From Riptortus pedestris (Eukaryota; Arthropoda; Insecta; Hemiptera; Alydidae), in assembly GCA_019009955.1 (NCBI GenBank), contig CM032228.1, positions 10,057,501 to 10,121,500 on the forward strand: a DNA stretch of 64,000 bases. Direction: 5' to 3'. This document shows positions 21,481 to 35,174 of this stretch, in pieces. Within the stretch, counting starts at the first letter, position 1. Each line of letters opens with the position of its first letter. Made by a program: the position numbers and the translations under genes. The notes beneath the pieces were generated by a model. The model was not told the DNA's origin. It searched no databases and saw only the letters and a list, made by a program, of their open reading frames with translations.

Positions 21481-23365
21481 ATATCAAGGAACATCAGCAC
21501 GAATGAGACGGATTTTTTCATTTCATGTCTTCCCTATGTTTCCTAAGCCTATTTGTCCCCATGAATATCTCCATTACCCTTAACCTATGTGTTATTAGAC
21601 TTACGCACTAATTCACACATCTAGATTTTAATATTTGCTTGTGTACATATAAACTTCTCGTCTCGAGCTGTAGTTTTATGTTTATATCATTTTTATAATA
21701 CGTTATAATACGACAAAAATGCAAATTAAAATGAGTATTTCGGAAAACGAAGATAAATTAAATTGGGAATGAAACAATGGGACTGCGGAGTTAATGGTAA
21801 AACTTTGATTGAAATTTGAGGCAACACTTATTAATTCGTGACCAATACGTAGTATGACAGAAATAAGGAAGGGATTCCCAACTTTCATTGCATTTCAGTT
21901 TCAGGAAATACCTGATGCGTGGTTCTGATGTCTGTTCCCAGCAAACTACTGGCTAAACTAATAGATGTGACACGGAAAGGGTTATTAAATTAAAGTATAG
22001 CTGAGTTCATAAGACGTGAGACAGTGGCTAGGATGCGCAGTAGCAAAGAAGGCTATTGCGCATGCTCCCGTTATCAGTCTGTTAACGACTCTCGTGAGCT
22101 ACGGATATGTATCGGGCGCCCTGAAAACATTAGCCCTCAGTGTGTATGTAGTGTATAGCTTGAAGCTAAAATCTAACCCTATCTTGGTTATGTAGGAAGA
22201 AATGTCGATATAAATCCCTGCAAGGTCTTGCTCTAACCTCAAGCTAATACGTTGCAACAATTATTTTTGTTTTAAAAAAAAAGAAATCGGTTTTCGATAC
22301 ATGAATTTTAATATCGAAATACCGATTTATCGGGGGGGGGGGGGGAAATATAAGGTTATAAATTAGATATTTTCTGGGGGAAATATTGATATTTTTTCAC
22401 CATTCCTAGTACCTGTCAATAAGTTGCCATTTAAATTTAAATTGACAGTGATAGTGACATACATTCAAGCGGCGATGATAATGATGAGCCCTTAAGCGGC
22501 ATTGAGGAGATGGGGGTTGTCATTTGACCAATTTTAAAGCAATTATATATATATATATAGATATATATATATATATATATATAAAAGTTAACTTGTTATA
22601 TTTTTATTTAACTTCTATTAATTTAGGTGGTAAATAAGTTATTTTGATATTTTTTGAAATGTAATTTTGGTAAGAAAATTATCTGTAGGTTTTTAAAAAG
22701 GTATTTGTAAGTTTTAAGTATCACAAATCATTGTGTAATTTATAAAAAAAAATGATCTTTACATTTTTAAAAATATATCTTTAAGTATTAAAAATAATTA
22801 TCTGTAAGCTTATAATTTATCTTTAAGTTTCTAAACAAATATCCATAAGTTTTAAGTATAAATAATTTTCTGCAAGTTTAAAAAAAATTTAAATAATAAT
22901 GTCAAAATATTATTTATGTAAACTATGCAAGTATATGTAATTCCACTAACTTTCTATTATCACTAATCAATAATAAATTACCTTTTTTGTGCATTAAATA
23001 AATTATTATTTTATTTTTTTATTAATGTTTTGATTTTTAATAATGTTTAATCAATGCTACTTCTCATTTTCTGCACTATATTTTTATATAAATTAGGAAA
23101 AGTAGAACATGTACTAGAGAAAAGGTTAGACTGCAAGTACTCAGTATCGATACTTAAAGGGTTGGAGCAAGTGTACGGCATGCTGGCAAATATGTTCAGC
23201 TTGGGTAGTACACGTCCTCTCATCCCCACCAAGCCTACCACCCATCCCCACCCCCATGCGCGGACTGTCTCATGTCTCATGAACTCAACTATACTATTTG
23301 CAATGAAGCAATTAAAACTGTTTCCAGGGAACAACTGTCCTGTTCGCTCTCATCATTCTTATAAT
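21481..23365. other. Intergenic, no gene supported
   Basis: Holds a GC-richer patch (22010-22260) with a local inverted repeat ATGCGCAGTAGC / GCTATTGCGCAT near 22033-22064, a G13 run at 22333-22345 and an (AT)n run at 22543-22583. A 138-codon plus-strand frame starting at 23054 ends inside a HINE and has no recognisable domain. Confidence 0.5.
22543..22583. repeat. (AT)n microsatellite
   Basis: Near-perfect AT dinucleotide run, broken once by a G at 22560. It is not part of a recognisable HINE copy. Confidence 0.9.
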
Positions 23366-23755
23366 AGAAAGTCCGCCACGCATGCGATGCGTAAATTAAG
23401 CAGATTTGCCGCGTCGTGGTATAACATACTCGTGATCTTATCTCGCCACATATTTTCTATTTTTATGTAAAACGTCCGTCACGCAGGGGCTTTTAAAGGC
23501 TGAATTGTAAACAAACAGGCAAGATAGACAAACAATTAATGAAATATATCTGAATATAACATATTAATTTTATTGAAAACAATTTACTAACGCTAATGCT
23601 GTAATTTCTAATGAATCAGAATCAGTTTTATCTCAATCACTCAAATTTTAGTAATCCAAAACAAAAGAAGGGGGAGGGGTAACAGAACGTATTTGCATAT
23701 ATCTCACAAAGTAAAACTTCAATGAAAACAATATTTAGTATTTAGGCTTCAATTA
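23366..23755 (-). mobile_element. HINE-like fragments, minus orientation
   Basis: A diverged hairpin end (23370-23460) is followed by a second hairpin end, GTCCGTCACGCAGGGGC, at about 23473. The second copy runs to about 23755 and is truncated where the next, oppositely oriented copy starts. Confidence 0.6.
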
Positions 23756-23764
23756 ATATGTTTT

Positions 23765-24427
23765 AGCAGATTTCCCTTAAGGGAAATCAGCTATTGAGGT
23801 TGTACTCATGACGGAATTTTCGAAATTTTTCTTCAAATGTCCATCGATCCTACTTAGTAGATGACGAAAATGAGGTCCGTTCAAAACTGTGTATATATAT
23901 TTGTCTGTTGCCGCTCTAGCGTTCGCAATTTTTGTTTAATCGTTACCAAACTCGATATTTAGTCGTTTTATGTAAAAAGAAAGATCAAGTTCGTTAAAGG
24001 CTGAAATCGGACTAGTGGGAGGGGGGTTTAGAGGGGGGAACTTTCGAAATATCTCCGTTACTATACGTCAGATAAAGGGTGGTGACCTGTAGATAACCCG
24101 TCCCGATTAGCCTAAGTTGCAAAAAGTGGACGTTAATAAATAAATAATAATAATAACTATACGTCAGATCGAAAAATTGCACAGAATCAATCTTATTGTA
24201 CATTAAATTTACTATAAATATTGTTATATACACTTTTTCTCTAACTTGAATATTAACCGAGATATTTGCATTTTTATTAAATCTCAACGCCTAACGGACG
24301 AGAGTTATTTTCCCGTCAAAAGCAAGTTCGGCCGTTTCCTTGACTGGCTCGGCTCTCGTGAAATTTCTCTATTGTATTACTTCACGTGGGAAATCTGCTT
24401 AGTTTACGCAGCCCCTGAGTGACGGAC
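23765..24427 (+). mobile_element. HINE-like element with a SINE inside
   Basis: Starts AGCAGATTTCCCTTAAGGG at 23765 and ends CGCAGCCCCTGAGTGACGGAC at 24427. The AT tract is short (about 23889-23898). The body is interrupted at 24074-24155 by a 5'-truncated SINE with a 14-bp duplication of HINE sequence. Confidence 0.82.
24074..24155 (+). repeat. SINE, 5'-truncated, with 14-bp target duplication
   Basis: Carries the 3' body (GACCTGTAGATAACCCGTCC) and (TAA)n tail of the family at 13222 and 40946. ACTATACGTCAGAT is present on both sides (24060-24073, 24156-24169), duplicated from HINE sequence. The duplication proves recent retroposition into the HINE. Confidence 0.88.
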
Positions 24428-24439
24428 TTTTTTTTTTAT

Positions 24440-24838
24440 ATAACAGAGCATTGTTTATGTAACACTAGTAGAAGTGGGAGCTTACTGTCAGAAGCTTACT
24501 GTAGGCTGAAAACGTAAACATTGAAATATCTCGGCTAATATTCAACATTGAGAATAAATGTATATAACAATATTTATAGTAAATTTAATCTGCAATAAGA
24601 TTGACACTATACACTTTTTCGATCCGACTTATAGTAACGGAGATATTTCGAATTTTCAAAATTCTTCCCCTCTAAACCACCCCCCTTCTCCTGGTACGAT
24701 TTCGGGCATTAACGAACTTGATCTTTCTTTTTTCATAAAATGCCTATATATAGTGTTTGGTAACGATTAAACAATAGTTACGGCCGCTAGAGCAGTAACC
24801 TCATTTTCGTCATCTACTAGGGAGGATCGATGAACATT
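24440..24838 (-). mobile_element. HINE-like fragment, both ends missing
   Basis: Minus-orientation body from near GTTTATGTAACACTAG to the GATGACGAAAATGAGG complement at about 24830. It abuts the terminus of the preceding HINE. Confidence 0.6.
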
Positions 24839-25118
24839 CCAATGTATGTTGAGTGCATGTGAGTGAGCGAACGTGCGTAGGTGTCTTAATAGACATTATG
24901 TCTGAAATGGAATACACTAAAGTTCAATCAACAAAAGTCTGCGTTTCTGAAAAGATATATCTTCCACCATTATATTATATACATTACCAAACTGGATATA
25001 TAAATTTTGCAGATCAGCAGTTCGTTGGTCGATATTTAACGATTTTCTTTTTTTTTTTGGGGGGGGGAGGATTAAACTTTTAAATGTTTGTGATCGGATT
25101 GAACTAGTCTTATTAATT

Positions 25119-25235
25119 AGCAGATTTTCCTTAAGGGAAATTAGCTATTGAGGTTGTACTCATGACGGAATTTTCGAAATTTTTCTTCAAATGTCCATCG
25201 ATCCTACCCAGGAGATGACGAATGTGAGGTCCGTT

Positions 25236-25298
<63 letters not shown>

Positions 25299-26091
25299 CT
25301 GTTACCGCTCTAGCGGTCGCAATTTTTGTTTAATCCTTACCAAACTTCATATTTAAGCGTTTTATGTAAAAAGAAAGATCAAGTTCGTTAACGGCTGAAA
25401 TCGGACCAGTGGGAGGGGGGGGTTTAGAGGGGAGGATTTTCGAAAATTCGAAATATCTCCGTTACTATACGTCGGACTGAAAAATTATACAGAATCAATC
25501 TTATTAAAAATTAAATTTACTATAAATATTGTTATATACATTTATTCTCTATCTTGAATATTAACCGAGATATTTGCATTTTTCAGTTTTTTCAACCAAA
25601 CCGCCACTTCTACTCATGTTACGTAAACAATACTCTGAAACATAATAAATCACATTATTGGAAGTTTAAATACCAAAAATTGTATTCAAGAGACCTTTAT
25701 TATACGAGATACATGCAAATATGTACTGGTGACTCCCCCCCCCCCATCTTAAAGTTTTGGACTACTAAAATTTTATTGATTGAGATAACAATTATTCTGA
25801 CTCATTATTAATTACAGTACTAGATATAGTAAATAGTTCTCAATAAAATTAATGTGTTATATTCTGATATATTTCAGTAATTGTTTTTCTTTCCGGTGTG
25901 AGGCGGGACCCGTTTGTTTACATTTCTAACCTAACGCTTCCTGTCGGCAGGTTATTGAAATTGGATGAAACATTTATTATTTCCGTTTGTATTTATTCAC
26001 GGCGGTGTTGTGATACCAGTATGTAGATTTAGCTGTTATTAAACTTCACGAGGGAAATCTGCTTAGTTTACGCAGCTCCTGCCTGACGGAC
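25119..26091 (+). mobile_element. HINE-like element, longest full-length copy (973 bp)
   Basis: Starts AGCAGATTTTCCTTAAGGG and ends CGCAGCTCCTGCCTGACGGAC. The (AT)n run is at about 25243-25292, followed by the conserved body. It keeps the region between the AT tract and the hairpin end that is lost in shorter copies, so it is a good reference for the family. Confidence 0.83.
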
Positions 26092-26234
26092 TTTTTACCA
26101 TTTTAGTGGTCGTAATTTTCATTGATCAAACTCGATCTAGTTCGTTGATGGCTGAAACCGAAGCTGTGTGGAGGGGAATTATTGAAAATTAGAAATATCT
26201 CGGTTACTATATATGCACAGTCGAAATAAAATAG

Positions 26235-27010
26235 GTACTTGTGTATTATATCCACCACATTTTAGTTCCACTAGTTCCTCGCTAGAGTGCGCTACTGTTT
26301 GAAGTAGTACGATTCATTGCCCGCAAGGGAGGTTATACTTACCTTATAACCTTCTACGGAATTATAATGATAAATAAAAGAAAACACAATTTTTAAAAAT
26401 AAAACATTTTATTCACATTTAGGCGGGGAATCTGTGGAAATACAATTTAAAATGCACTGAAATGTGTCTCCATTTCCTTTCTCATGGTGCTGTCGCCATA
26501 TGAATCCTACCAAATATGATTCAAGGTGATGCCTGGCTGTCCCACGATGTTTTTTATTTCGCCACTTTGCACTTCCCCACATTCTCTCCATTGTCTGAGT
26601 ATGTGCTCCAGAGTTGGGGTCAATAAAATTATATTTATGATTAACTTTCGCATGTTTGAACCCTTGGCTTTCTAATATATTCGTTTGGTAGCCTTTCCAG
26701 CAATCAGAATATATTGTGCTACCATCTGCTATATTCTGAATTATTTTCTCTAGAAAGGTAGAGGCATTTCTGTCAGGAACAGCCACGAGAAACGAATCTT
26801 TTGTCTCTCCACAAATTCCTCCAAACACCTACTGTTGGGGTAAAATCCGTCCACAATTATTATTTCTTCTAGTAAATAGACTCTCATCTATTGCAACTAT
26901 GACAAAAGTGACAAAAGATAACCTCATTAGCCTGTGAGAGCGCTAGCGTCGCACTTCAGTAGGCATCCTAGCGTGGAACTAAAATGTGGTGGATATAATA
27001 CACAAGTACC
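26235..27010 (-). mobile_element. Merlin DNA transposon (copy 2) with perfect 38-bp inverted repeats
   Basis: Terminal inverted repeats starting GGTACTTGTGTATTATATCC are identical over 38 bp (26235-26272 and 26973-27010). They are flanked by perfect 8-bp duplications ATAAAATA (26227-26234, 27011-27018). The interior encodes a Merlin/IS1595-type transposase core on the minus strand. At 776 bp it is internally deleted, since the N-terminal half of the transposase is missing. Identical ends suggest a fairly young insertion mobilised in trans. Confidence 0.92.
26409..26907 (-). pseudogene. Merlin transposase (ISXO2-like catalytic domain), nonsense mutation
   Basis: The minus-strand frame from about 26907 encodes I-D-E-S (first catalytic Asp) and G-R-I-L-P-Q-Q, then meets TAG at 26829-26831 where the family usually has Trp. 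It continues V-F-G-G-I with S-D-C-W-K-G-Y (second Asp), N-F-I-D-P-N-S-G-A-H-T-Q-T-M-E-R-M-W and a final Y-L-V-G-F-I-W-R motif. These are the landmarks of the DDE_Tnp_IS1595 fold. The N-terminal zinc-ribbon part is deleted, so the gene is dead as written. Confidence 0.9.
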
Positions 27011-27018
27011 ATAAAATA

Positions 27019-28029
27019 GGATACAAACAATAAAATGTTGTTTGAATTTTAATTTTACACAACTGTTGTAAAATAGTCCCCCTCCTCTATTTCGTTTATT
27101 AAGTGTATTTTTTGTTTTCAGTTTCAGTATGTCCACACTTATAATCTTCTTACGAGATAAAAAGGGAATTTATGTTGAGATGAGATGAGCTGTATGTCAT
27201 GCCAGCTCGTGGGAAATTTACTTATTTTACGCTGCCCCTAAGTGATAGGCTTATAAATAAATTCACTTTATCCTGATTATTATCAAAAATTCGGTTATTA
27301 GTTTCAATTCTATTACTAGTAAATAAGTATTATAACGATTTTCATTGTTTGCTTATCTTCTCTAAGACAAGCCAGATTATTTATCTATACCTTACCTTAC
27401 ATTATTATATTATATGTACCTTGATCTATTCCTGAGTAGCTGCATATTTTTATCAGCTGGTCAAAGATCATTTTCCCCCTCTCAACTAGACCCTGCCTAA
27501 TCCCAGACTAATTCTCTTTGTTGCCAGCCTTGGACTTGTACACACCTTCTGATTGATTAACAGCACAAATATTTTACAGGACTTGATTGTTATTCGATTA
27601 CTTTTAAGTGTTTGGACAAATTGAATAGAATTATTGAACGTCTATACTAATGATTATATGTCTAGGAGTGAAAAGAAAACACTGATTAAGTGAGGAAGAC
27701 TCATTTACCTTATGTTACCTTAAATTTCACTCGCCCTTTTGAAGTATTAAGAAAGTGTATATCCAGTGCAATTAGGGTCCGTAGGATTAAATAGATATAT
27801 TTACTTAAACGTATTACATTTTGTAATAAAATGAGCAAAAGAAAGTAAAGTGAGATCAATTTATAAGAGTACTATACTCCTTGTGTGAGGGAGTTCAAAT
27901 AACAAATATACATCTGCATAGTGTTTTAGTATATATTACAGTCTCTATTTTATGTCCCATTATATTTTTTGGCATCAAATTTCAAATCTTCAGATCTGTA
28001 TTGTCATTAAGGGTGATTCCAGTTATTTT
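27019..28029. other. Intergenic, no gene seen
   Basis: AT-rich. A weak HINE terminus-like remnant (GGGAAATTTACTTATTTTACGC) lies at about 27211-27232. There is no exon with plausible splice sites. Confidence 0.5.
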
Positions 28030-28106
28030 AGCAGATTTTCCTTAGGGGAAATCAGCTATTCATGATGAGATTTGCGAAAACTTTCTTCAAATGTCCCTCT
28101 ATGCTA

Positions 28107-28170
<64 letters not shown>

Positions 28171-28441
28171 TCTCTGGTGGTCGCAATGTTTGTTTGATCG
28201 TTACCAAGCTCGATAGTCAAACGTTTTATGTAAAACTAAAGATAATGTTCATTAATGCCTAACATCGGACCAGTAGGACGGAGATTTTGAAAATTCGAAA
28301 TATCTCCGTTATTCTGATCGAAGAATTGCATAGGACCAATCTTATTACAAATGTACAATAATTTCCTATAAATGTTATTATATACATTTATTGTTTATCT
28401 CAATTATTAAATGAGGTATTTGCTTCTTTTATATTTTAAGC

Positions 28442-28487
<46 letters not shown>

Positions 28488-29060
28488 TGTGTATTTTTAT
28501 ACATCTGGTTTCTAAAACTCTAGTGGTCATCATTTTTCATTGATTGTTAGCAAACTAGATGTTTAAATGTTTCATGTAAAACTGAAGATCATGTTTTATT
28601 GCAGCTGAAATCATGCCAGGAGAGGGGTTTAGAAGGGGACAGCAACAAAATTACCTTAACTATTATGAGTCAAAAACAATATTATTGCAAATTTAATTTC
28701 TTACGGTTTTTGTTCTATACTTTTTTTCCCCGTTAACTCTAATATTAATCGAGATATAGGCATTTTTTAGTTTTCAGAACTCAGTTTACCTACACTTCTA
28801 CTCATCTCATATAAGCAATAGCCAATTTATATAACAAAATACCTTATTTAAAGTCTAAATTTGGTGCATTTGTTTTATTGGACAAGGAGGACGGATTAGA
28901 GAAAGGATTAATTATGAGTGAGACATGAGCATGACCAATCTTGATAAAAATTTAATGTTACAATTGTTGTTCCATATATATTTTTCTGTAACTCGAATAT
29001 TCAACGAGAAATTTGCATTTTTTTTTAGTTTTCTTCAGAAAGCTCCCTCTCCTACTCATG
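28030..29060 (+). mobile_element. HINE-like elements, one copy plus diverged fragments
   Basis: A copy starts AGCAGATTTTCCTTAGGGG at 28030 with its (AT)n at about 28110-28166, and decays by about 28440. A second, older copy follows, with its own (AT)n at 28446-28484 and a recognisable body to about 28860; a further fragment runs to about 29060. Divergence is clearly higher than in the 30649 copy. Confidence 0.65.
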
Positions 29061-29427
29061 CGATTCCACTTTGAACATACCTAGCTAAAATGTCATGTCG
29101 ATGTTCTAATGAGAAGGGCAATGAATAATGGTCTAAAAATATAGGCTGCTAATTCGTGTGATATAAGAACATTAATCAGTCTGATAATAAGAGATTTTAC
29201 ATTTTCCTCTATGACAAAAATTCTTCAATTAATTAAATCCTACTAGATTAAATAATGTTGATCTAGTTTTACTAAAAAAATTAACTGCACTTCAAACAAG
29301 TCTATTATAGTGCAGTTATTAAAATATAACTCGGAGGTTTAAGCTCAATTCTTACTGAGGTTGAAACTGTTTATGAGAAAAGTTGACATTGTTTTAAAAA
29401 AAATTCACCACAGACCAAATAGTTTTA

Positions 29428-30056
29428 TTATACATTAACAGATATTGGTTTCCTGTTCCGTGTTTTGATTTTAATACTGTCCATCCATTTTGAAAAACTC
29501 GATCTTATATGTCCACTTCCATTTTGTTCAATAAGATTTTCGATATCAAAACCTAAAATGTAAAAAGCAAATGTTAATAATTTGAATCTACTTTACTAAA
29601 ACTTTAAAAACATTGCAAACATTATGATTGTATTCCTCTTAGTACGTAACCTAAAAGGAAACAAATAAACCCAGTATATAGTCAAAGATATCAACTTTAA
29701 TCATATACTTCACTAAGGCATTTATAAGTCATCACATTAAAATTAAAGAAAGAAACATGTGGTATTTACATGAATTAATATACAATTTATATTAATAGAA
29801 TTGTCTTGAGGTGAAGATATTGCTTGGTCACAAGGAATAGTTGGTCCAAACAAGTTTCTTGTGAATGGGCTCTGACGTTGGAGGGAGTGTTCTGAAAGCA
29901 CTCTGCTTCTAAGAATAATTATTTTTAAAGGAACAAGGACTTTGAAGGAGATTTCAATTAAGGGAAATCAGCTATTGACTTGTACTTATTATGCTGTAAG
30001 AAATCGCATAATTGGTCCTACCCAGGAGATGACAAAAATGAGGTGCATTTAAAACC

Positions 30057-30111
<55 letters not shown>

Positions 30112-30779
30112 TGTATTTATATATTTGTCAGTTAACTCTTGCAACCACAATTTTTGTTTATCGTCACCAAGCTCAATATTTAAACATTTTATGCAAAACT
30201 AAAGATCAGTAAATTGCTGAATGTTAAAGTTTGTTAATGGCAGAAATCAGACAAAAGGTAGGAAGGGGGGGGGTGGTGGTTTAGAGGGAAAATTTTGAAA
30301 ATGTGAACTATCTCTGTTATTTTACGTTGGATTGAAAAATTCCGTGGGGTCAATGCTGTTGAAAATTTCATTGCCTATAAATGGTGTTATGTACATTTTT
30401 TCTCTATCTGGGAGATTAACTGAGTATTTCATTTTTTAGTTTTCAGCCTTCAGTAAACCCTCACTCCTACTCATGTCATATCAATAATAAGCTGTTATAT
30501 CATTAAACACTATATTCAAAGCTTAAATACCAAATATTGTTTTCATTGAACTTTGTTGAAATAGCAAATATTTTCGATGTGTTACTGTTCATCCGATTTT
30601 CACTTTAAGAACCTCAGTTAATAAATATCTCATGGCCATCTTGCTTTTAGCAGATTTCCCTTAAGGGAAATCAGCTATTGAGGTTGTACTCATGACGGAA
30701 TTTTCGACATTTTTCTTCAAATGTCCATCGATCCTACCTAGTAGATGACGAAAATGAGGTCCGTTCAAAACTGTATATA

Positions 30780-30876
<97 letters not shown>

Positions 30877-33800
30877 CTGTTACCGCTCTAGCGGTCGCAA
30901 TTTTTGTTTGATCCTTACCAAACTTCATATTTAAGCGTTTTATGTAAAACGAAAGATCAAGTTCGTTAACGGCTGAAATCGGACCAGTGGGAGGGGGGGT
31001 TTAGAGGGGAGGGGATTTTCGAAAATTCGAAATACCTCCGTTACTATACGTCGGATCGAAAAATTGTATAGAACCAATCTTATTGCAAATTAAATTTACT
31101 ATAAATATCGTTATATACACTTATTCTCTATCTTGAATATTAACCGAGATATTTGCATTTGTATTCTGCGTGTGGTCACCAGTAGGCTATGTTCGGACTT
31201 TCCGCCGAGAGCTCTGGTGGCCGTTTCCATAACTATTCGTCCCTCGTGAATAGGTATAGAGGTTAGGTTAACTGTTTTTTGGGACTAGAAACTACTGGGT
31301 TATAACGCCCTAAATAATGTTTTAGGTTTAGAGGTTTCTTACTACTACAGTTGTTATTAGGCAGATTTCTCTATTGTAAAACTTCACGTGGGAAATCTGC
31401 TTAGTTTACGCAGCCCCTGCGGACTTTTTAATTCCTGTTTTATATTCTTTTCAACAGATCATTACTAGATTAGATACATACAATTCCTTGTGCTATAACA
31501 TCATCAATTCATATGGTATTTTCCTAATGCAAACGTTTTTATTTGATCTATACTGTATTTGATATTTAAGTGCTTCACTCAACACTAAATATTATATTCA
31601 TTAATGGCTAAAGTCAGACCTGGAATAGAGGGGTTTAGAGAGGAAATTGGAAAATTAAAAATATCTCCATTATTATGAATCGGATCCAAAAATTGTATAT
31701 AGCCAATTATGTTAAACAGTTGATGGTCTACAATTCTTATTAGGCAAGTTATTCTTAGTTTTTAGTCTTCAGAAAAAATTCCTCTTCTACTGATTGGATT
31801 TAGTTTTTGAAATTTAGAATATATGTGATATGAGATCAGTAGTGTGTCTTACCAGTAATTGGGGAAATCTGCTTAGTACACTTAGTTACACGGCCCCTGC
31901 GGGGCAGACTTTTGTCAAGTGTTACCTGTGAGGAGCTTCCTTTACCAACCAGTATCTCAAAAACTAATATAACAAATTTTTCAGAGTATTATATGAAAAA
32001 AAAACTCATAGACTTAGGTGCTTGTATGGTAACTGAGTTAATACTAAAAATTCTGTCAAGCAGGTGCAACTAAGCAGATTTCTCACCAGGTAGTATATAA
32101 TGCTCTGATGATCTCTACTCATTGTCTATTCTCTATTTCTCCCATGATAAGAAGTCTATGTATATAGGAATCGAAAATCTAGCTGGATATGAGATGTTTA
32201 GTGAGTCATTAACTCAATTTGAAAACCTCTTGAATAGGAGGGGGTGGGGTTATTACTGAAGGCAGATTACTAAAATTTGCAAACATCTCTGCTAATATCA
32301 GATTCAGAAAACAATGTATAGAACAATATTTATTGGAAATTAAATTTGTAAAAATAGAATTTTTCAGTCGTTCTCATAATAAGCTAATTTAAATTAATTA
32401 GCTGTTGAATAAATATTCATATATTTTACTGTTGTAAATGTAATAAACTAGGTATGTTTAAACTAGTATGATGATATGATCCCCCTGCCCCAATATTGCC
32501 AACCTATATTTCAAAATTTATGTTGATAAATTGGTGACTGTGCTGTTCAACTCCCACTCCTTTCAAAAATATACCTTCTTTATGCAAATCCATGCCAATA
32601 TTGTTGACACATTAACTAAGCAATTCCTCATTAGACAATTAATGGGTTCTAAAGATAAGAATAAATAATACTACAATAGAACTTATAATTTAAAGATAAC
32701 TGTTCAGTGTATGTCACCATTTTGCAATATGTATATACCTATATATATATATATTTATTATTTCGGAATCTATGTTACATTTCACTTGATCATATAAATA
32801 TATATTTTATACATATAAAATAATCATTTTTAATATCCTTTCTTAATTCTCTTGAAATGGTATTGCTTGCTTTCGATATATGGCTATCAGAATAATAATT
32901 ACAGTTTCATTCATTTCAAGTTATCTTATATATAAAAATGAATGTCCTTTATAGAATCGTAAACGGCTGAACCGAATTTTATGAAACTAAATGAACCTTT
33001 AATGAAACTTCAACTAACCTTTAACTAAATGAAACTTTAATACACTTTGCTTAGCTTAACAGCCATTGTAAGGTAGAATGAAGACCAGAGTATCTCATGC
33101 CCCCCCCCTCTTTCCCACGCATTAATTAATCAGAAACGTCAGTTTCTCCTTAAATTGTATTTAATACTTTTTTTAATTGATATAGGAAAATTAATACAAC
33201 AAACGCTTTTGTATTGTGAAGAAAATGTATTAAGAGTTATTAACATAAGTTAATGTAAACGAAACTGATATCTTAAAGAAGTGGGATGTTTGTTGACAAC
33301 AGTGAGTGTAGGGAGGAGAGGTGGGAGACTTCCTTTCTGCCCTCTCTCTGCTAACTTTATATTTCAGTGAGTTGTTTAAGCTATTTAATTAATTAATTAT
33401 TTTAATCTATCGATTAATTATTTTAATAGATTATCGTATTAACTATATGGATAATATGGTTGATACAATAATCTATTATTATGTTATAAATAAAAACAAA
33501 TACATGCACAGGAAATGGGTAGTATAAAAATATTGTGTATTTTTTCGAATTAAGTACATAAAAAAATGCTGTTATTATTAACATATCCCCAGCACACCAG
33601 ACTCGGGTGTAAATCCTACGCATTGAGACAAGAAAATATAAAAATATTGTACAAAGTAAAGCCCCCCAAAAAAATACCATCACCATTCAGCCTCAAATGA
33701 TTTCCTGGGCGAAGCCGGGTAACTTAACTAGTGTTCTATAAATATTGTTCGAAGCACTTTTATTTAACTAAATTACTAAGTGTGTTACTCATATTTTTTT

Positions 33801-35126
33801 TGTGTTCAGCCTTCAGTTGACCCTCTATAGTGTAGACATTCCTGCACAAACAATTTTCACTTAAAGCAATTGTATCAAAAATCATTTAAAGGAGCAACAT
33901 TATCTTATTTCCTGTTTAAATTTCAAGTTCTGTCTACTTAAGCTGATTATTATTGGTAACATTGAGATTAGAATGTTAGATAATGTCATCAGCACTCCAG
34001 TACATTGGAAATCTGTTTTGCTTCTGCGGGTCTAGCAGGATTGACTTTTAAGATTTGCTTCAAACACTTACTGTGCGATTTAATGCCTATTAGCTAAGAA
34101 AGGAGTAATTGCTAAATGTGGTCTAACATAATTTTGGTTTGGGCGACGGGCTATATGATTTTCTAAGTTTTTATCTACAACAAAACATTTCTAAGTTTTC
34201 CTAATTGAGCAGCTTTAAGTATTTGTAGAAACAGAAAATGGTATACTTATAGGAGTTTTCTTTGAAAAAGAAAAAAAAAAAATCTTAAAATAATGAATGC
34301 ACATTTTCTGGCATGATTAACAAAAGGTGAAATTGTTGTAATGGCTAACTCATAATCAAACACACAAATATTTTAGAGACCTTATTGCAATGATCTTTTA
34401 CATGATCGTTGCATATAAAGTTTAAAGGTGTGATATTTATTACCAATATCGCTGGCTTTTCTGTAAGACTGTGTGGGAGAGTCTGGATGGCCTTTAGAAA
34501 AACTTCCTACGGAGAACACTTCTGATTGAGCAATGCTTTCTGTATCAGACTTGAATTCTGCTCTGATCCGATCAAGTGCTGCAATTACATAGGATGTTAA
34601 AACATATTTCTTAATTGAATTATACATTTTATATTTTTAGAACAATTGTTAAGCGGGTATGTTTAACATTCAAATTACCTCTTTGACATCAAAGGCATTT
34701 GGAGGTTGTTACAATAATTTTAGAGATAAGTATGTACACTCTTGCTCTGATGTGAAAACAGTTAAAATTGAGTTTTACATTAATTGTACAAAGATTACAG
34801 TAATACAAATACCAAATATTTCTCCTAAATTGTATTAATCACTCCAAAATCAAATGCCCCACTTCCATTCATTTCTAATAAATTATTTTTTTTTTTACTT
34901 TAAAAAAAAAGTGGATATCTATTCTGCCATTCTTAGGAAGGATGATTTAAGTCTATGCCTGATGTTGCAACCAACGGTTTCTGTTTGTAATTACTCTTTT
35001 CATATTAAGGTACTCGCCAAAATCCATGATGTAAATGGTGCCTTTGGAAAATGTCTTGCCTCTTCCCTTATACCCACTAATCTTACCTTCAAATACATTT
35101 GTAATAAAACCATTGTACTATACAAT

Positions 35127-35174
<48 letters not shown>

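Noticed and set aside
23054..23470. 138-codon plus-strand open frame
   Set aside because: It runs into HINE terminal sequence, has no domain, and overlaps an equally long opposite frame. Probably chance.
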